NCBI RefSeq assembly: GCF_030540875.1
Contig: NZ_JAUOEM010000010.1
Location: 1-64,000 of the forward strand
DNA from: Flavivirga amylovorans
GTDB taxonomy: Bacteria > Bacteroidota > Bacteroidia > Flavobacteriales > Flavobacteriaceae
Length of the DNA: 64,000 nt
Direction: 5' to 3'
Shown: positions 23,461 to 33,199 of the stretch, one piece after another
How the letters are laid out: each line of letters opens with the position of its first letter
Numbering within the stretch: position 1 is the stretch's first letter
Position numbers and translations under genes: made by a program
The notes under the pieces: model-generated
Database searches by the model: none
Seen by the model: the letters and a program-made list of their open reading frames with translations, nothing else
What the model was told of the DNA's origin: nothing

Positions 23461-25299
23461 TTAATTACAATCTTTCGAAAAATCATTATTTCCTACTGTA
23501 TTATATTTGAGAAAGTTTTGATACTTTGGGGAAGTTTCTGGAAAAACTTCAAATTGGAATGCATCACTTTTATGCAATCCCATCTGACTAAAATATTTAT
23601 AGAAATCGTTCCAATTCCATGCAACGGTTGATCCACTTGGGTTGGTCTCATCTATGAAGTGGGTGTATGACTCAGCACTCACTTGATGGTTTGCAGGAAC
23701 AAAGTCATCCCTGATTTCTTTCAAGATTTCTGATATCGTAGGAACTAAAAAATCATACATAAATTCGTGATCGCCCTGTAAAGCGCAAGCTGTGGAATGA
23801 TATAGATTTATTAACTCTCCAAATTCAGTATCGTTCAATATGTCCAATGAAGTACCACCACATTTATATTGTTTGACCGTCAAATAAGCATGGAGGGATT
23901 CATGGATTATTGTTCTGGCAATTGAGTATGCGCTCCTACCAACAAGATTAGCCCTGTTAATTGAAATCAGTCCAGTATACCCAATAACCTCTTGTGTAAC
24001 TGGATGTCGTTGTAAATTGGCTTCCGTTTCGGCATTGGCTCCACTTGCTAAGTTATCAACGAGTCTAAATCTGACGTTTAGGTTTTCACTATCTCCGAAG
24101 GTATCAAGGAATAAACTTTTAAATTTTGGAGACTTTGTAATTTTATTATAAATGCAGACTATCTTGGTTTTATCCGCGTCGGGACTCCAAGGTGTCGGAG
24201 TAATAAGACTCAAATCAATCTTGTATGGTGAAAGGAAACTCTCGTTTAAATCGATTTTGTAATTCGGGTCTATCATCCAATCTCCTATAGCTATACGTGC
24301 AAGTATTTGAGCGTTGTCATATTGAACAGTATATTTATAATCAAGAAGGAATTCTCCAATTTCCCATTTTTTATTCATATTTTCCAATTGGTCGAGCCAT
24401 AAACGTTGCTCATTGGTCAAGTCCAATGCTTCGGCTATTACATTTGGATTTTCAATTACAGGGAGAGGATTTCCTGGCTCAGTTTGAGCATTTGGATTTT
24501 CCTCTGGAGCTGGACATTCCGTGTATCCTTCACTGTTCCTAATACAACCAAACTCATCACTTGTTGAAACAGAAGTATCTAGGTCTAAATCTGGATTTGG
24601 GGCTGGATTATTTAACAGTAAGTAATCATAATTCGCTGGACAGCTTATATAAGGGCCTCCAGAATAAACCCAATTAGGTCTCACAAAACATGTGCAAACG
24701 TTCGGGTCTATGTGTTGAACGCAGGGACATGGCGTTACATTATATACATACCGTTTCGTGCAGCCTCCACCTAAAGGTGTATCAACATATACCTGCACTG
24801 GTGGTTTACCAGATATGGATTTATCAGAGTTTCCCGGAACATGATTTCCTAGTTCTGTGAACTCTATGTCCTCAGAGCGATCTAATGGGTATTTGTAAAT
24901 GAATTTTTTGATAGTCCCTTGAAACTCTTCCACAACAAGGTTGTAAGAATAGTTGTCTCTCGTATCAGTGCGCTCCATTAGAAAGACATAGATATTGTAA
25001 TCTTTATAATGTTTCTGGACTCCCATATTGCTGACCAATTGTAAGCTGCGGGTGTCCGAGGTTTTCTTGGAAAGGGCTTCATTTTTTGATTTTATCCCAA
25101 ATTCCTTGCTTGAAATGGAATTACGATTTAGAACATCATCAAAGGAAACTTTGGTTAGCGTACTGTTTTTGTTAACAGCGACTTCTTGGTCGGCGTCGTG
25201 AACATGTTCGTCTTCCTTTTGGCAATTCCATAATACGGTGGATAAGGCAAAAAGTAAAATACAGGTTCTTATATACTGTCTGAATTTCAGTCTTTTCAT
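23461..25299 (-). CDS. Putative zinc metalloprotease lipoprotein
   Basis: The 612-residue product has a lipobox in LWNCQKE (about Cys26). Next come a Lys/Glu-rich region and a Cys-rich segment (about 180-230; CTKRYVYNVTPCPCVQ, VCTCFVRPNW). A C-terminal domain contains HESLH at about 466-470, the HExxH zincin motif, with GDHEF about 40 residues later as a possible further ligand. Similar multi-domain lipoproteins occur as families in Flavobacteriaceae. Protease activity is inferred from the motif only. It forms an operon with the exported protein 15 bp downstream. Confidence 0.75.
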   Translation of the reverse strand: MKRLKFRQYIRTCILLFALSTVLWNCQKEDEHVHDADQEVAVNKNSTLTKVSFDDVLNRNSISSKEFGIKSKNEALSKKTSDTRSLQLVSNMGVQKHYKDYNIYVFLMERTDTRDNYSYNLVVEEFQGTIKKFIYKYPLDRSEDIEFTELGNHVPGNSDKSISGKPPVQVYVDTPLGGGCTKRYVYNVTPCPCVQHIDPNVCTCFVRPNWVYSGGPYISCPANYDYLLLNNPAPNPDLDLDTSVSTSDEFGCIRNSEGYTECPAPEENPNAQTEPGNPLPVIENPNVIAEALDLTNEQRLWLDQLENMNKKWEIGEFLLDYKYTVQYDNAQILARIAIGDWMIDPNYKIDLNESFLSPYKIDLSLITPTPWSPDADKTKIVCIYNKITKSPKFKSLFLDTFGDSENLNVRFRLVDNLASGANAETEANLQRHPVTQEVIGYTGLISINRANLVGRSAYSIARTIIHESLHAYLTVKQYKCGGTSLDILNDTEFGELINLYHSTACALQGDHEFMYDFLVPTISEILKEIRDDFVPANHQVSAESYTHFIDETNPSGSTVAWNWNDFYKYFSQMGLHKSDAFQFEVFPETSPKYQNFLKYNTVGNNDFSKDCN

Positions 25300-25448
25300 T
25301 TTTTTGTGTTTAAAAAATTATACTTAATTACTTGTCCACGTAGCAAAATATAATACGTATAAACTTACGTTTATAAATAGAAAGTACTACAGTCACAAAT
25401 GGGGGATTTGTGCAGTTCGTCGAAAATTTAAAAAAAACTACTGTGGGA

Positions 25449-25471
25449 AACCCGTAAAATCTGGGTTTTTC
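25449..25471. terminator. Terminator-like hairpin between two minus-strand genes
   Basis: AAACCC and GGGTTTTT pair around an 11-base loop. It lies after the oxidoreductase stop and before the metalloprotease gene. Confidence 0.45.
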
Positions 25472-25489
25472 TAAAAATTGAGATATTCC

Positions 25490-25525
25490 GATAGCGCGGA
25501 TTTAAGGTACAAATCTGCGCTATCG
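25490..25525. repeat. Imperfect inverted repeat (hairpin without T tract)
   Basis: CGATAGCGCGGATTT and AAATCTGCGCTATCG match at 14 of 15 positions around a 6-base loop. It is more G+C-rich than its surroundings and lies 53 bp past the oxidoreductase stop codon. It may stabilise that mRNA's 3' end. Confidence 0.65.
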
Positions 25526-25577
25526 AGGTAGTTTTAAATAACATGATGCGATTGCTAGTAACGATAGCACTTTCGGG

Positions 25578-27275
25578 TTACACCATTTTTGCTTTTATTT
25601 TAGCGCGTTTCATTTCTATTTTCTTGCGCATCCAATCAGGATAATTAGTGTCGTCTTCTGCTTCAAAAATTTGCAATTGTTGATCTGCCACAGGTTTTAG
25701 TAAGTCATCTTGACGACAGCCTAAAATAGCTGCAGCAGTTTGTACACCAGAGTAACTCGCGCCAGCAACACCATGTGATGCAATACTGGCACCACACATG
25801 TATAAATTTTCTATTTCACTTTTAGCTTTATACGAAAAAGGACCAATATTCTTTAGACTTTTTTCTGTGCCATAAACGCTGCCACGTGTAGAATTAATAT
25901 AGTGCTTGTTGGTTAAAGGTGTGCCCAATTCTTTTTGTACAACATGATTTGAAATACCCGGAATTACTTTCTCCAGAGTTACAAAGAATTTTGCAATTAA
26001 TTTTTCTTTAAATCTTAAGTATGCTTCACTTCGTTCCATATTTTCACCTTCATAATCCTCAAAAGCGTCGTAATTAATATATGTGATGGCCTCTATGGTA
26101 TGATGTTTTCCATTAAAACTAGTCGGATCTTTTTTAGTGGGACAGCTAATAAACATACCAGAGAACTCTTCGCCTTCTAGGATGTCTTTTTTTTGCATGT
26201 CACTATTCAAATCATCTAAGTCTTCATTTGGTATACGCCAAATGTTTCCAGAATCAATACCAGCTTTTGTAACATCCATATCTACTGTTAGAAAGAGCAT
26301 AAGTGACGTGCAAGAATATGTGGTTTTATTAAGTTTTTTCTTTAACTTTTTACTTAAATAGTCTTCTCCTATTAATTTTTTATATGTGATTTCAGGGTCT
26401 GCATTAGATATAACACGATCTGCATATACTTGCTCCCCATTGATTAATTCTACGCCTATTACTTGCTGTTTACCACCCGTTTTTTCCAAAAGAACCCGTT
26501 TTACGGCAGCTCTTGTTTTTACCACCCCACCTTTTGCTTTTATGGCCTTTACCATGGCTTTTACAATAGCTCCGCCACCACCCATTGGATAGAATCCGCC
26601 AACATGATAGTGATGCATAATTGCTGCATGTAATACAAAACTAGCTTTTGCTGGAGCCAGTCCATGATTTCCAACCTGAATATTTAAAATTAATTTTAAC
26701 AATGGGTCTTTAATGTACCAACCCATAACCCGTTTTAAACTAAATGGAGCATATTTCCCCATATGCTTTGTGCGAAATGGTATGGTTATATGCTGCCACA
26801 ACCCTTTTACTTTGGGTATTAACCCTAATTGCTTACCAATATTAGTAACCAGTTTTAGATATTTAATTATATTTTTTTTTTCGTGAGGAAAATGTTGTAT
26901 TAAGCGTTCTTCAAATGTTTTAAAATCTGCGGGGTAATCGAAACGCTCATCACCTATCCAACAATGCTCAAAGGCATCTGGATTTTGACGATAAAAAGCC
27001 ATGTCGTTCGCAATTCCTAAGCCCTCATAGAGCTCGCTTGTAGATAAGCCGTCTCCAACTAAGCCTACATAATGTACACCTGGTGTAAAGCGATAGCCAT
27101 TAAGATAAAAGCTGTGACACCAACCGCCAGGAACATCGTGTTGTTCTAAAACCAGCACTTTTTGTTCGGCTCGTGACAAGCATATTGACGCAGCCAACCC
27201 ACCAGCCCCCGAACCAATAATAATGGTATCAAATTTTTTGTTGTTTAAGGATTTGGTATGATTTTCAGATGGCAT
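25578..27275 (-). CDS. CrtI/RetSat-type FAD-dependent oxidoreductase
   Basis: The 565-residue protein starts its Rossmann fold at FDTIIIGSGAGGLAASICL and LVLEQHDVPGG, the FAD-binding signature. It continues as in phytoene desaturases, carotenoid isomerases and all-trans-retinol 13,14-reductases (FTPGVHYVG, GGGGAIVKAMVKAIKAKGG). The C-terminal LYMCGASIASHGVAGASYSGV closes the FAD site. The opening HYVG and length favour the retinol saturase-like branch. A carotenoid-related substrate is inferred; no other carotenoid genes are nearby. Confidence 0.88.
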   Translation of the reverse strand: MPSENHTKSLNNKKFDTIIIGSGAGGLAASICLSRAEQKVLVLEQHDVPGGWCHSFYLNGYRFTPGVHYVGLVGDGLSTSELYEGLGIANDMAFYRQNPDAFEHCWIGDERFDYPADFKTFEERLIQHFPHEKKNIIKYLKLVTNIGKQLGLIPKVKGLWQHITIPFRTKHMGKYAPFSLKRVMGWYIKDPLLKLILNIQVGNHGLAPAKASFVLHAAIMHHYHVGGFYPMGGGGAIVKAMVKAIKAKGGVVKTRAAVKRVLLEKTGGKQQVIGVELINGEQVYADRVISNADPEITYKKLIGEDYLSKKLKKKLNKTTYSCTSLMLFLTVDMDVTKAGIDSGNIWRIPNEDLDDLNSDMQKKDILEGEEFSGMFISCPTKKDPTSFNGKHHTIEAITYINYDAFEDYEGENMERSEAYLRFKEKLIAKFFVTLEKVIPGISNHVVQKELGTPLTNKHYINSTRGSVYGTEKSLKNIGPFSYKAKSEIENLYMCGASIASHGVAGASYSGVQTAAAILGCRQDDLLKPVADQQLQIFEAEDDTNYPDWMRKKIEMKRAKIKAKMV

Positions 27276-27461
27276 TTAGTGACTGTTTTAGATCAGTAAG
27301 ATAGTCACTATTTTTTTATAAAATTTACGGAAATTGAAAATCGATTGCAGTTTAGTAGGTAACAACCAGATACCTATTGATTTAGGTTAAATATTTTATG
27401 TCAATTGAGTGAGATTTTTTACGAATTAGTTTTTTAAAGCGTAAATGTTGTTTTGTTTCTC

Positions 27462-28217
27462 TTAAAATTTAATAATACAGTTAGAAGGGAGTAAGCTTTT
27501 AATCTTTATTTTATTTACTTCGTCTATTTTGTTATTATATAATAGAAGTTTAAAGAGGTTATTTAAATTACTAATAGATTCTGGTAATTCTTTTATACTA
27601 TTATCATTTAAATATATAGTGTTTAAATCCATAAGTTTGCCAATGGATTCTGGGACTTTAGTAATTTGATTATTTCCAATAAATAAATTTTTCAAACTGC
27701 TAAAATCTCCTATAAATTCTGGAAGCCTTTTGAGTTGAACGTTTGTCAAGTATAAATATTCTAGTTTTGTTAAATTCCTAAATGTATTTGGTAATTCAGT
27801 AATCTTATTATAATTGAGGTCAAGAGAGGTTAAATTGTGAAGTTCGTTAACAACTTCAGGGAATTTAGTAAGTTTATTACTATTTAGATTTAAAGATTCC
27901 AGATGAATTAATGCTCTTAAAGAACTTGTCATATCTGTAAAACTATTGAAACATAGATTAAGTTCAATAAGATTAGAGAGTTTGCTTATACCGTCTGGTA
28001 ATGTTGTCAGATCATTACGGCTTAAATTGAGATGAGTCAGATTTTTAAGCTTTCCAATAGACTCAGGAATATCAGATAGTTTCTGTTTGCTTAGGTCTAA
28101 TTTATAAACTAGGTCTTTATTTTCTAATGCATTTTCTAAAGAATTGTACATCTTATCTTTTTGAGAGAAGATTAAATTTTGTGAAACTAATAGAATTAAT
28201 ATTATAATTTTTTTCAT
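27462..28217 (-). CDS. Exported leucine-rich repeat protein
   Basis: The 251-residue product has a signal peptide (about 1-18, ending IFSQ) and about eight 23-residue leucine-rich repeats of the type LxxLxLxxNxLxxLPxxIxxL, beginning at LTHLNLSRNDLTTLP. The final segment around KSLLPSNCIIKF caps the array. Such proteins bind other proteins; partner and location beyond export are unknown. It is a stand-alone gene. Confidence 0.85.
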   Translation of the reverse strand: MKKIIILILLVSQNLIFSQKDKMYNSLENALENKDLVYKLDLSKQKLSDIPESIGKLKNLTHLNLSRNDLTTLPDGISKLSNLIELNLCFNSFTDMTSSLRALIHLESLNLNSNKLTKFPEVVNELHNLTSLDLNYNKITELPNTFRNLTKLEYLYLTNVQLKRLPEFIGDFSSLKNLFIGNNQITKVPESIGKLMDLNTIYLNDNSIKELPESISNLNNLFKLLLYNNKIDEVNKIKIKSLLPSNCIIKF

Positions 28218-28424
28218 AAACTAATATCTGTATAAGATAAGTTGGTTTCAAAGTTATTTAATAAGTAAACATTATATTTTCTTTCCATGTGATTTTGTCA
28301 AATGCACTACAATGCAAAGATAAAACCCGTTTTAATACTGAAATAAGTTCAGTACATGTGAATTTTATCGATTGTTAAACGAAGTTAGTTGAAAATTTTC
28401 ACAAAGGCAATACATATATTATAC

Positions 28425-28456
28425 AAAAAACCACCTTGTTTTCACAAAGTGGTTTT
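28425..28456 (-). terminator. Terminator of htpG
   Basis: On the minus strand AACCACTTTGT and ACAAGGTGGTT pair around a short loop and run into T residues, 60 bp past the htpG stop. Confidence 0.75.
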
Positions 28457-28490
28457 GGTATCTATATTAATATTTAAGATAGTTTCATGA

Positions 28491-28514
28491 GATTCCCTCC
28501 TTCGAGGGAATGAC
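28491..28514. repeat. Short palindromic repeat downstream of htpG
   Basis: GATTCCCTCC, a short loop and GAGGGAATGAC form an inverted repeat. A related sequence in opposite orientation lies just upstream of htpG at 30444-30470. Confidence 0.55.
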
Positions 28515-28516
28515 AT

Positions 28517-30427
28517 TTATTTTATCATCTCGTAACTACGCTTAATAAAGTTTGTTAACTCTTCACCTTTTAATAGTCCTTGAGATAAACGTGCCAAATC
28601 TAAACTTTGCGTAATTAAACGTTCTTGTTTCTTTTTGGTTTTAGTAGCTAAAATTTCACCTACTAATTCGGAGTTTGTGTTTACTACAAGGTTGTGCATT
28701 TCTGGCATACTACCAAACATATTCATCCCACCACCACCGGTAGCCTGCATTTCTTTCATTCTACGCATAAATTCTGGTTGTGTAATAATAAACGGTGATG
28801 CATCGCTATCCATAGCTTCTAGTTGTACCATGAATTTTTCAGAAGGAATCACTTCTTTTAATAACTCGTCTAAAGCTTTTTTCTGATCTTCATCTAATTT
28901 AGAAATGGTTGTTTCATCTTTCTTAATTAAATTATCAATATGATCTCCATCTACACGTGCAAACGTTATGTTTTCTTTAGTAGATTCTAATTTTTGTATT
29001 AAATGAGATACAATAGGAGAATCTAATAACAACACTTCGTATCCTTTAGCCTTAGCAGATTCAATGTAACTGTGTTGTGCATCTTTATCTGAAGCATAAA
29101 GAATAACTAACTTATCATCTTTATCTGTTTGTTTTGCTTTAATTTTATTGAATAGCTCTTCGTAGGTGTAATACGTACCATCAACCGTTGGGTATAATGC
29201 AAAAGCATCTGCTTTTTCAAAGAATTTTTCTTCAGAAAGCATCCCGTATTCAATCACGATTTTAATATCATTCCATTTCGCTTCAAAATCTTCACGGTTG
29301 TTATTAAACAACGATTTTAATTTATCGGCTACTTTTCTGGTAATGTAAGATGAGATCTTTTTTACAGCACCATCTGCTTGTAAATAAGAACGAGATACAT
29401 TTAAAGGAATGTCTGGAGAATCAATAACACCACGAAGCATGGTTAAAAACTCAGGCACAATACCTTCAACATTATCGGTTACAAAAACCTGATTTTGGTA
29501 TAGTTGAATTTTATCCTTCTGAATTTGCATGTCGTTAGACATTTTTGGGAAGTATAAAATCCCCGTTAAATTAAACGGATAATCTACATTTAAGTGAATA
29601 TTGAACAAAGGCTCTTCAAATTGCATTGGGTACAATTCGCGATAAAAGTCTTTGTAGTTTTGGTCTTCTAAATCTGCAGGTTGTTTAGTCCACGCAGGGT
29701 TAGGGTTGTTAATGATATTGTCTACGGTTATTTGTTTGTGAGGCTCGGTTGTTTCTTTACCGTCCTTATCTTTTGTCGTTTTTGGTGTAAAATCGGGGTC
29801 GTTTACTTCCTTTGTTCCAAATTTAATTGGAATAGGCATAAACTTGTTATACTTTTCTAGTAAACTTGTTATACGGCTATCTTCTAAAAACTCTGTAGAA
29901 TCTTCAGCTATATGAAGAATGATTTCTGTACCTCTATCTGTTTTGTCTGAAGCTTCTAATGTGAATTCTGGGCTTCCGTCGCAAGTCCAATGAGCTGCTG
30001 GCGCATCTGTATAAGATTTAGTGATAATCTCAACTTTTTCAGCGACCATAAAAGCAGAATAAAAACCAAGACCAAAATGTCCGATAATTCCAGAATCTTT
30101 AGCAGAATCCTTGTATTTGTCTAAAAATTCTTCAGCTCCAGAAAACGCAACCTGGTTGATGTATTTTTCAACTTCATCTGCTGTCATACCTAAACCTTGA
30201 TCTATAATATGAAGCTTTTTACCGTCTTTATCAATTTTAATTTCAATTTGCGGGTTACCGTATTCAACCTTTGCATCACCAACATTAGTTAAATGCTTTA
30301 GTTTTAAAGTGGCATCTGTAGCATTACTAATTAACTCACGTAAAAAGATTTCGTGATCACTGTATAAGAATTTTTTAATGAGAGGAAAGATATTCTCTAC
30401 CGAAACATTAATATTTCCTTTTGTCAT
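28517..30427 (-). CDS. htpG: Molecular chaperone HtpG (Hsp90)
   Basis: Starting at MTKGNINVSVENIFPL gives 636 residues; a further upstream ATG adds seven residues without family support. The N-terminal ATPase domain shows RELISNATDATLKL, DQGLGMT and GHFGLGFYSAFMVA. The middle domain shows the conserved PLNVSRSYLQ, and the C-terminal dimerisation domain ends at YEMIK. The cytoplasmic dimeric ATP-driven chaperone helps client folding and stress survival. It is monocistronic with its own terminator. Confidence 0.96.
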   Translation of the reverse strand: MTKGNINVSVENIFPLIKKFLYSDHEIFLRELISNATDATLKLKHLTNVGDAKVEYGNPQIEIKIDKDGKKLHIIDQGLGMTADEVEKYINQVAFSGAEEFLDKYKDSAKDSGIIGHFGLGFYSAFMVAEKVEIITKSYTDAPAAHWTCDGSPEFTLEASDKTDRGTEIILHIAEDSTEFLEDSRITSLLEKYNKFMPIPIKFGTKEVNDPDFTPKTTKDKDGKETTEPHKQITVDNIINNPNPAWTKQPADLEDQNYKDFYRELYPMQFEEPLFNIHLNVDYPFNLTGILYFPKMSNDMQIQKDKIQLYQNQVFVTDNVEGIVPEFLTMLRGVIDSPDIPLNVSRSYLQADGAVKKISSYITRKVADKLKSLFNNNREDFEAKWNDIKIVIEYGMLSEEKFFEKADAFALYPTVDGTYYTYEELFNKIKAKQTDKDDKLVILYASDKDAQHSYIESAKAKGYEVLLLDSPIVSHLIQKLESTKENITFARVDGDHIDNLIKKDETTISKLDEDQKKALDELLKEVIPSEKFMVQLEAMDSDASPFIITQPEFMRRMKEMQATGGGGMNMFGSMPEMHNLVVNTNSELVGEILATKTKKKQERLITQSLDLARLSQGLLKGEELTNFIKRSYEMIK

Positions 30428-30443
30428 AATAAATAGTTTATTT

Positions 30444-30470
30444 GTCATTCCCTTGCAGAAGGGAATCTGA
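30444..30470. repeat. Short palindromic repeat upstream of htpG
   Basis: GTCATTCCCTT, a short loop and AAGGGAATCTGA form an inverted repeat only 17 bp upstream of the htpG start codon, in opposite orientation to the copy at 28491-28514. Confidence 0.55.
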
Positions 30471-30684
30471 TTAATTATTGTTTTTTATCTACCTTGAAGA
30501 GTTAGACAAAAAAAGTACCAAGAGTAAAAATGTGACAAACTGGCACAATGTTTTTGCAAGAAAAAGCAATTTTTGCACTAATGCAGAAGTGTTTTTTTAG
30601 TTCACATTTTGGGGTTTGATTTTTTTTATAATTGGAATTTAATGGCGCTTGTTGTACTTTGGTATGACTCAAAGAAAAGATTTT

Positions 30685-31692
30685 ATGTATAATTCGAAAA
30701 TAATAGGTTTAGGAAAATACCTTCCTGACAACGTTGTAACCAATCATGATTTGTCTAAATTGATGGATACTAACGACGAATGGATTCAGGAACGTACGGG
30801 TATAAAAGAACGTAGATGGATTGAGGAAGGTTCTGATGATACATCGGCAATCATGGGGGCCAAGGCCGCTAGAATAGCCATAGACCGTTCTGGATTAACA
30901 AAAGATGATATTGATTTTATTGTATTTGCAACTTTAAGTCCAGATTATTATTTCCCTGGCTGTGGTGTGCAAATACAAGATATGTTGGATATGCCTACTA
31001 TTGGGGCTTTAGATGTGAGAAACCAATGTTCTGGATTTATTTATGCTATATCTGTTGCCGATCAATTTATTAAAACTGGAATGTATAAAAATATTCTTGT
31101 TATTGGGGCAGAATACCATAGCAATGGATTAGATAAAACAACTAGAGGGCGAGGGGTTTCGGTTATCTTTGGAGATGGAGCAGGGGCGTGTGTGTTATCC
31201 AGAGAAGAAGATAATACTAAAGGTGTTCTGTCTACACACTTGCATAGTGAAGGGAAATATGCCGACAAATTAATGGTAGCGTCGCCAAGTATTGCGCATT
31301 GGGTACCTGAAATTTTAGCATCTAAAGAAGAGGATATATCCTATTTTCCTTATATGGATGGCACTTTTGTTTTTAAAAATGCTGTAGTCCGTTTTAGTGA
31401 GGTGATAATGGAAGGCTTAATGAAGAACGGTTTACAAAAGGAGGATATAGATATGTTGATTCCGCATCAAGCAAATTTACGAATCGCTCAATTTATCCAG
31501 AAGAAGTTTGCTTTAAGGGATGATCAAGTATTTAATAATATTATGAAGTATGGTAATACCACTGCTGCATCTGTTATAATTGCTTTAACAGAAGCTTGGG
31601 AAGAAGGTAAGATAAAAGAAGGTGATCATCTTGTTTTAGCTGCTTTTGGAAGTGGGTTTACATGGGGTAGCGCCATTATAAAATGGTGTTAA
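30685..31692 (+). CDS. 3-oxoacyl-ACP synthase III (FabH) family protein
   Basis: The thiolase-fold enzyme has active-site Cys in NQCSGF (Cys115 with this start), His in PHQANLRIAQF and Asn in YGNTTAAS, the FabH triad. I chose ATG at MYNSKIIGLGKYLP because it puts the Cys at the usual position; an ATG seven codons upstream is possible. Housekeeping FabH usually has ACAGF, so NQCSGF suggests a specialised member for an unusual starter acyl group. It stands alone, followed by a terminator. Confidence 0.88.
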   Translation: MYNSKIIGLGKYLPDNVVTNHDLSKLMDTNDEWIQERTGIKERRWIEEGSDDTSAIMGAKAARIAIDRSGLTKDDIDFIVFATLSPDYYFPGCGVQIQDMLDMPTIGALDVRNQCSGFIYAISVADQFIKTGMYKNILVIGAEYHSNGLDKTTRGRGVSVIFGDGAGACVLSREEDNTKGVLSTHLHSEGKYADKLMVASPSIAHWVPEILASKEEDISYFPYMDGTFVFKNAVVRFSEVIMEGLMKNGLQKEDIDMLIPHQANLRIAQFIQKKFALRDDQVFNNIMKYGNTTAASVIIALTEAWEEGKIKEGDHLVLAAFGSGFTWGSAIIKWC

Positions 31693-31730
31693 AACCAACT
31701 TAAATATTTCGTATTAATGATTTAAAAATA

Positions 31731-31762
31731 AAAAACCCGAAACGATTTAGTTTCGGGTTTTT
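31731..31762 (+). terminator. Terminator of the FabH-like gene
   Basis: AAAAACCCGAAAC and GTTTCGGGTTTTT form a perfect inverted repeat around GATTTA, 38 bp past the stop. Confidence 0.9.
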
Positions 31763-32305
31763 CTAGCTATTAATCAACTTCAACAACACTAATGTGAAGA
31801 ATCTTAGTATATATGACGAATAAAGTTCTGCGATATTGCACGACCTTATAATATTTAACTTTTTTTAACATATATAAAAAAAACTCGAAATAAAAATTAC
31901 GAGTTTTAGTTATACAAATCTCTTGATACGAATTTTTTGTGTATGTAGACGACTAACTCTAAATAATTATTCTTTCGTGTAATGGTTGGACTGTATACTA
32001 CAGTTAAACGTAAGGATATTATATTTATTGTATGAAAGTTAATATGCATTCAAAATATTTTTTTCAAAACTAAATGACGGTTCTATTTGATGCCTTTTTT
32101 GTCATCATAATATTCTATAATTTAACCTGATTTCGACTTAAACTGTATTGAAAATATCTTTGTTTGTTATATCGATAGAGCGAAGCATGAGTCCTTCGAT
32201 TACGCTCAGGATAAACTTTCGAGACATCCCATCATGATGAGATGTCTCCTCGTACCTAGATTGGAATGACACAACGTTACAAGTTGCGGGAATGGCAGTT
32301 AGTAA
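31763..32305. other. Intergenic stretch with hairpins and palindromic repeats
   Basis: No gene is apparent. A second terminator-like hairpin (AAAAACTCG/CGAGTTTT) lies at 31877-31907. The last 120 bases hold an intact palindromic repeat cluster. Confidence 0.6.
32189..32277. repeat. Palindromic repeat cluster
   Basis: GAGTCCTTCGATTACGCTC and the following GGATAAACTT (32189-32218) are the intact version of the split element at 8319-8396. A hairpin follows directly at 32221-32248 (GAGACATC ... GATGTCTC with ATCATGAT centre), then TGGAATGACAC, all typical of dispersed Flavobacteriaceae intergenic repeats. Confidence 0.65.
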
Positions 32306-33166
32306 CTAAAAATACTTTTTCAAGATAGTAGACACAGAGCCATAGTAAGAACTACCAAATAAGTTTAAATGAACTAAAAGGTAATATAATTGATAAATTT
32401 CTATTCTAGTTGAGGTGTTTTCATCTCTTTTTAAATTAGAATAATAAGCGTCATAAAAAGTTGCATCAAAACCACCAAATAATTTGGTCATAGCAATATC
32501 TACTTCATGATGTCCAAAGTATACAGCTGGGTCAATGAGATATGGCACGCCATTTTTAGAGATGAGGTAGTTACCACTCCATAAATCACCATGTAGTAAG
32601 GCTGGTTTTATATCTTTAAATAAAGACTTTAAGAAGTCTTTGATGTTTTGTGCAGATGGACATTCATATTTAGAAAGTAACTGTTTTTGTATGGCTAATT
32701 CTAGTTGAGGTACTAAACGTTCTGTTATGTAAAAATCGGTCCAAGTCCTATTTGGTTTATTACTTTGTGGCAAACTGCCAATAAAGTTATCATGATCTAA
32801 ACCAAATTTATCAGAAGTGCATTGATGTAATTGAGCTAATTGATTTCCTAAGTTTATGTAATCTCTAGATGAAGGTAATTTACTTTCAATAAACTCCATG
32901 AGTAGAAAAGAGCTGTTTTGAAAAATATCGCAAGCTAAAACTTTAGGTGTTTTTATGGTGTTTGCTTCGTTAATTATTTGCAATCCGTAAGCTTCAGTTT
33001 GAAACATTTTTGCAGCATTTGTTGAGCTATTTAATTTCAAGAAGTAGGAATTATTTGAGGTTTTAACTTTATAAGCACTTGAAATATCACCACCGTGAAC
33101 AGGAGAAACCACAGTAATGGATTCTTTAAGAATATGAGATAGATGTATTTTTAAATCATTATTCAT
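32306..33166 (-). CDS. Fructosamine/ketosamine-3-kinase family protein
   Basis: The 286-residue kinase has the aminoglycoside-kinase-like fold: GGDISSAYKVKT (nucleotide loop), LLMEFIES (hinge), LLHGDLWSGN (catalytic Asp and Asn) and LIDPAVYFGHHEVDIAM (metal Asp). The family phosphorylates ketoamine adducts on glycated proteins or small amines, leading to deglycation. Length is normal. It lies 33 bp downstream of the DHFR-like gene on the same strand. Confidence 0.92.
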   Translation of the reverse strand: MNNDLKIHLSHILKESITVVSPVHGGDISSAYKVKTSNNSYFLKLNSSTNAAKMFQTEAYGLQIINEANTIKTPKVLACDIFQNSSFLLMEFIESKLPSSRDYINLGNQLAQLHQCTSDKFGLDHDNFIGSLPQSNKPNRTWTDFYITERLVPQLELAIQKQLLSKYECPSAQNIKDFLKSLFKDIKPALLHGDLWSGNYLISKNGVPYLIDPAVYFGHHEVDIAMTKLFGGFDATFYDAYYSNLKRDENTSTRIEIYQLYYLLVHLNLFGSSYYGSVSTILKKYF

Positions 33167-33199
33167 TATCTAAAATAGGAAAGACTTAGTTGAAAGATG

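Noticed and set aside
23211-23631. Frames overlapping the exported protein and metalloprotease genes
   Set aside because: They lie in other frames of strongly supported genes and show no coding character.
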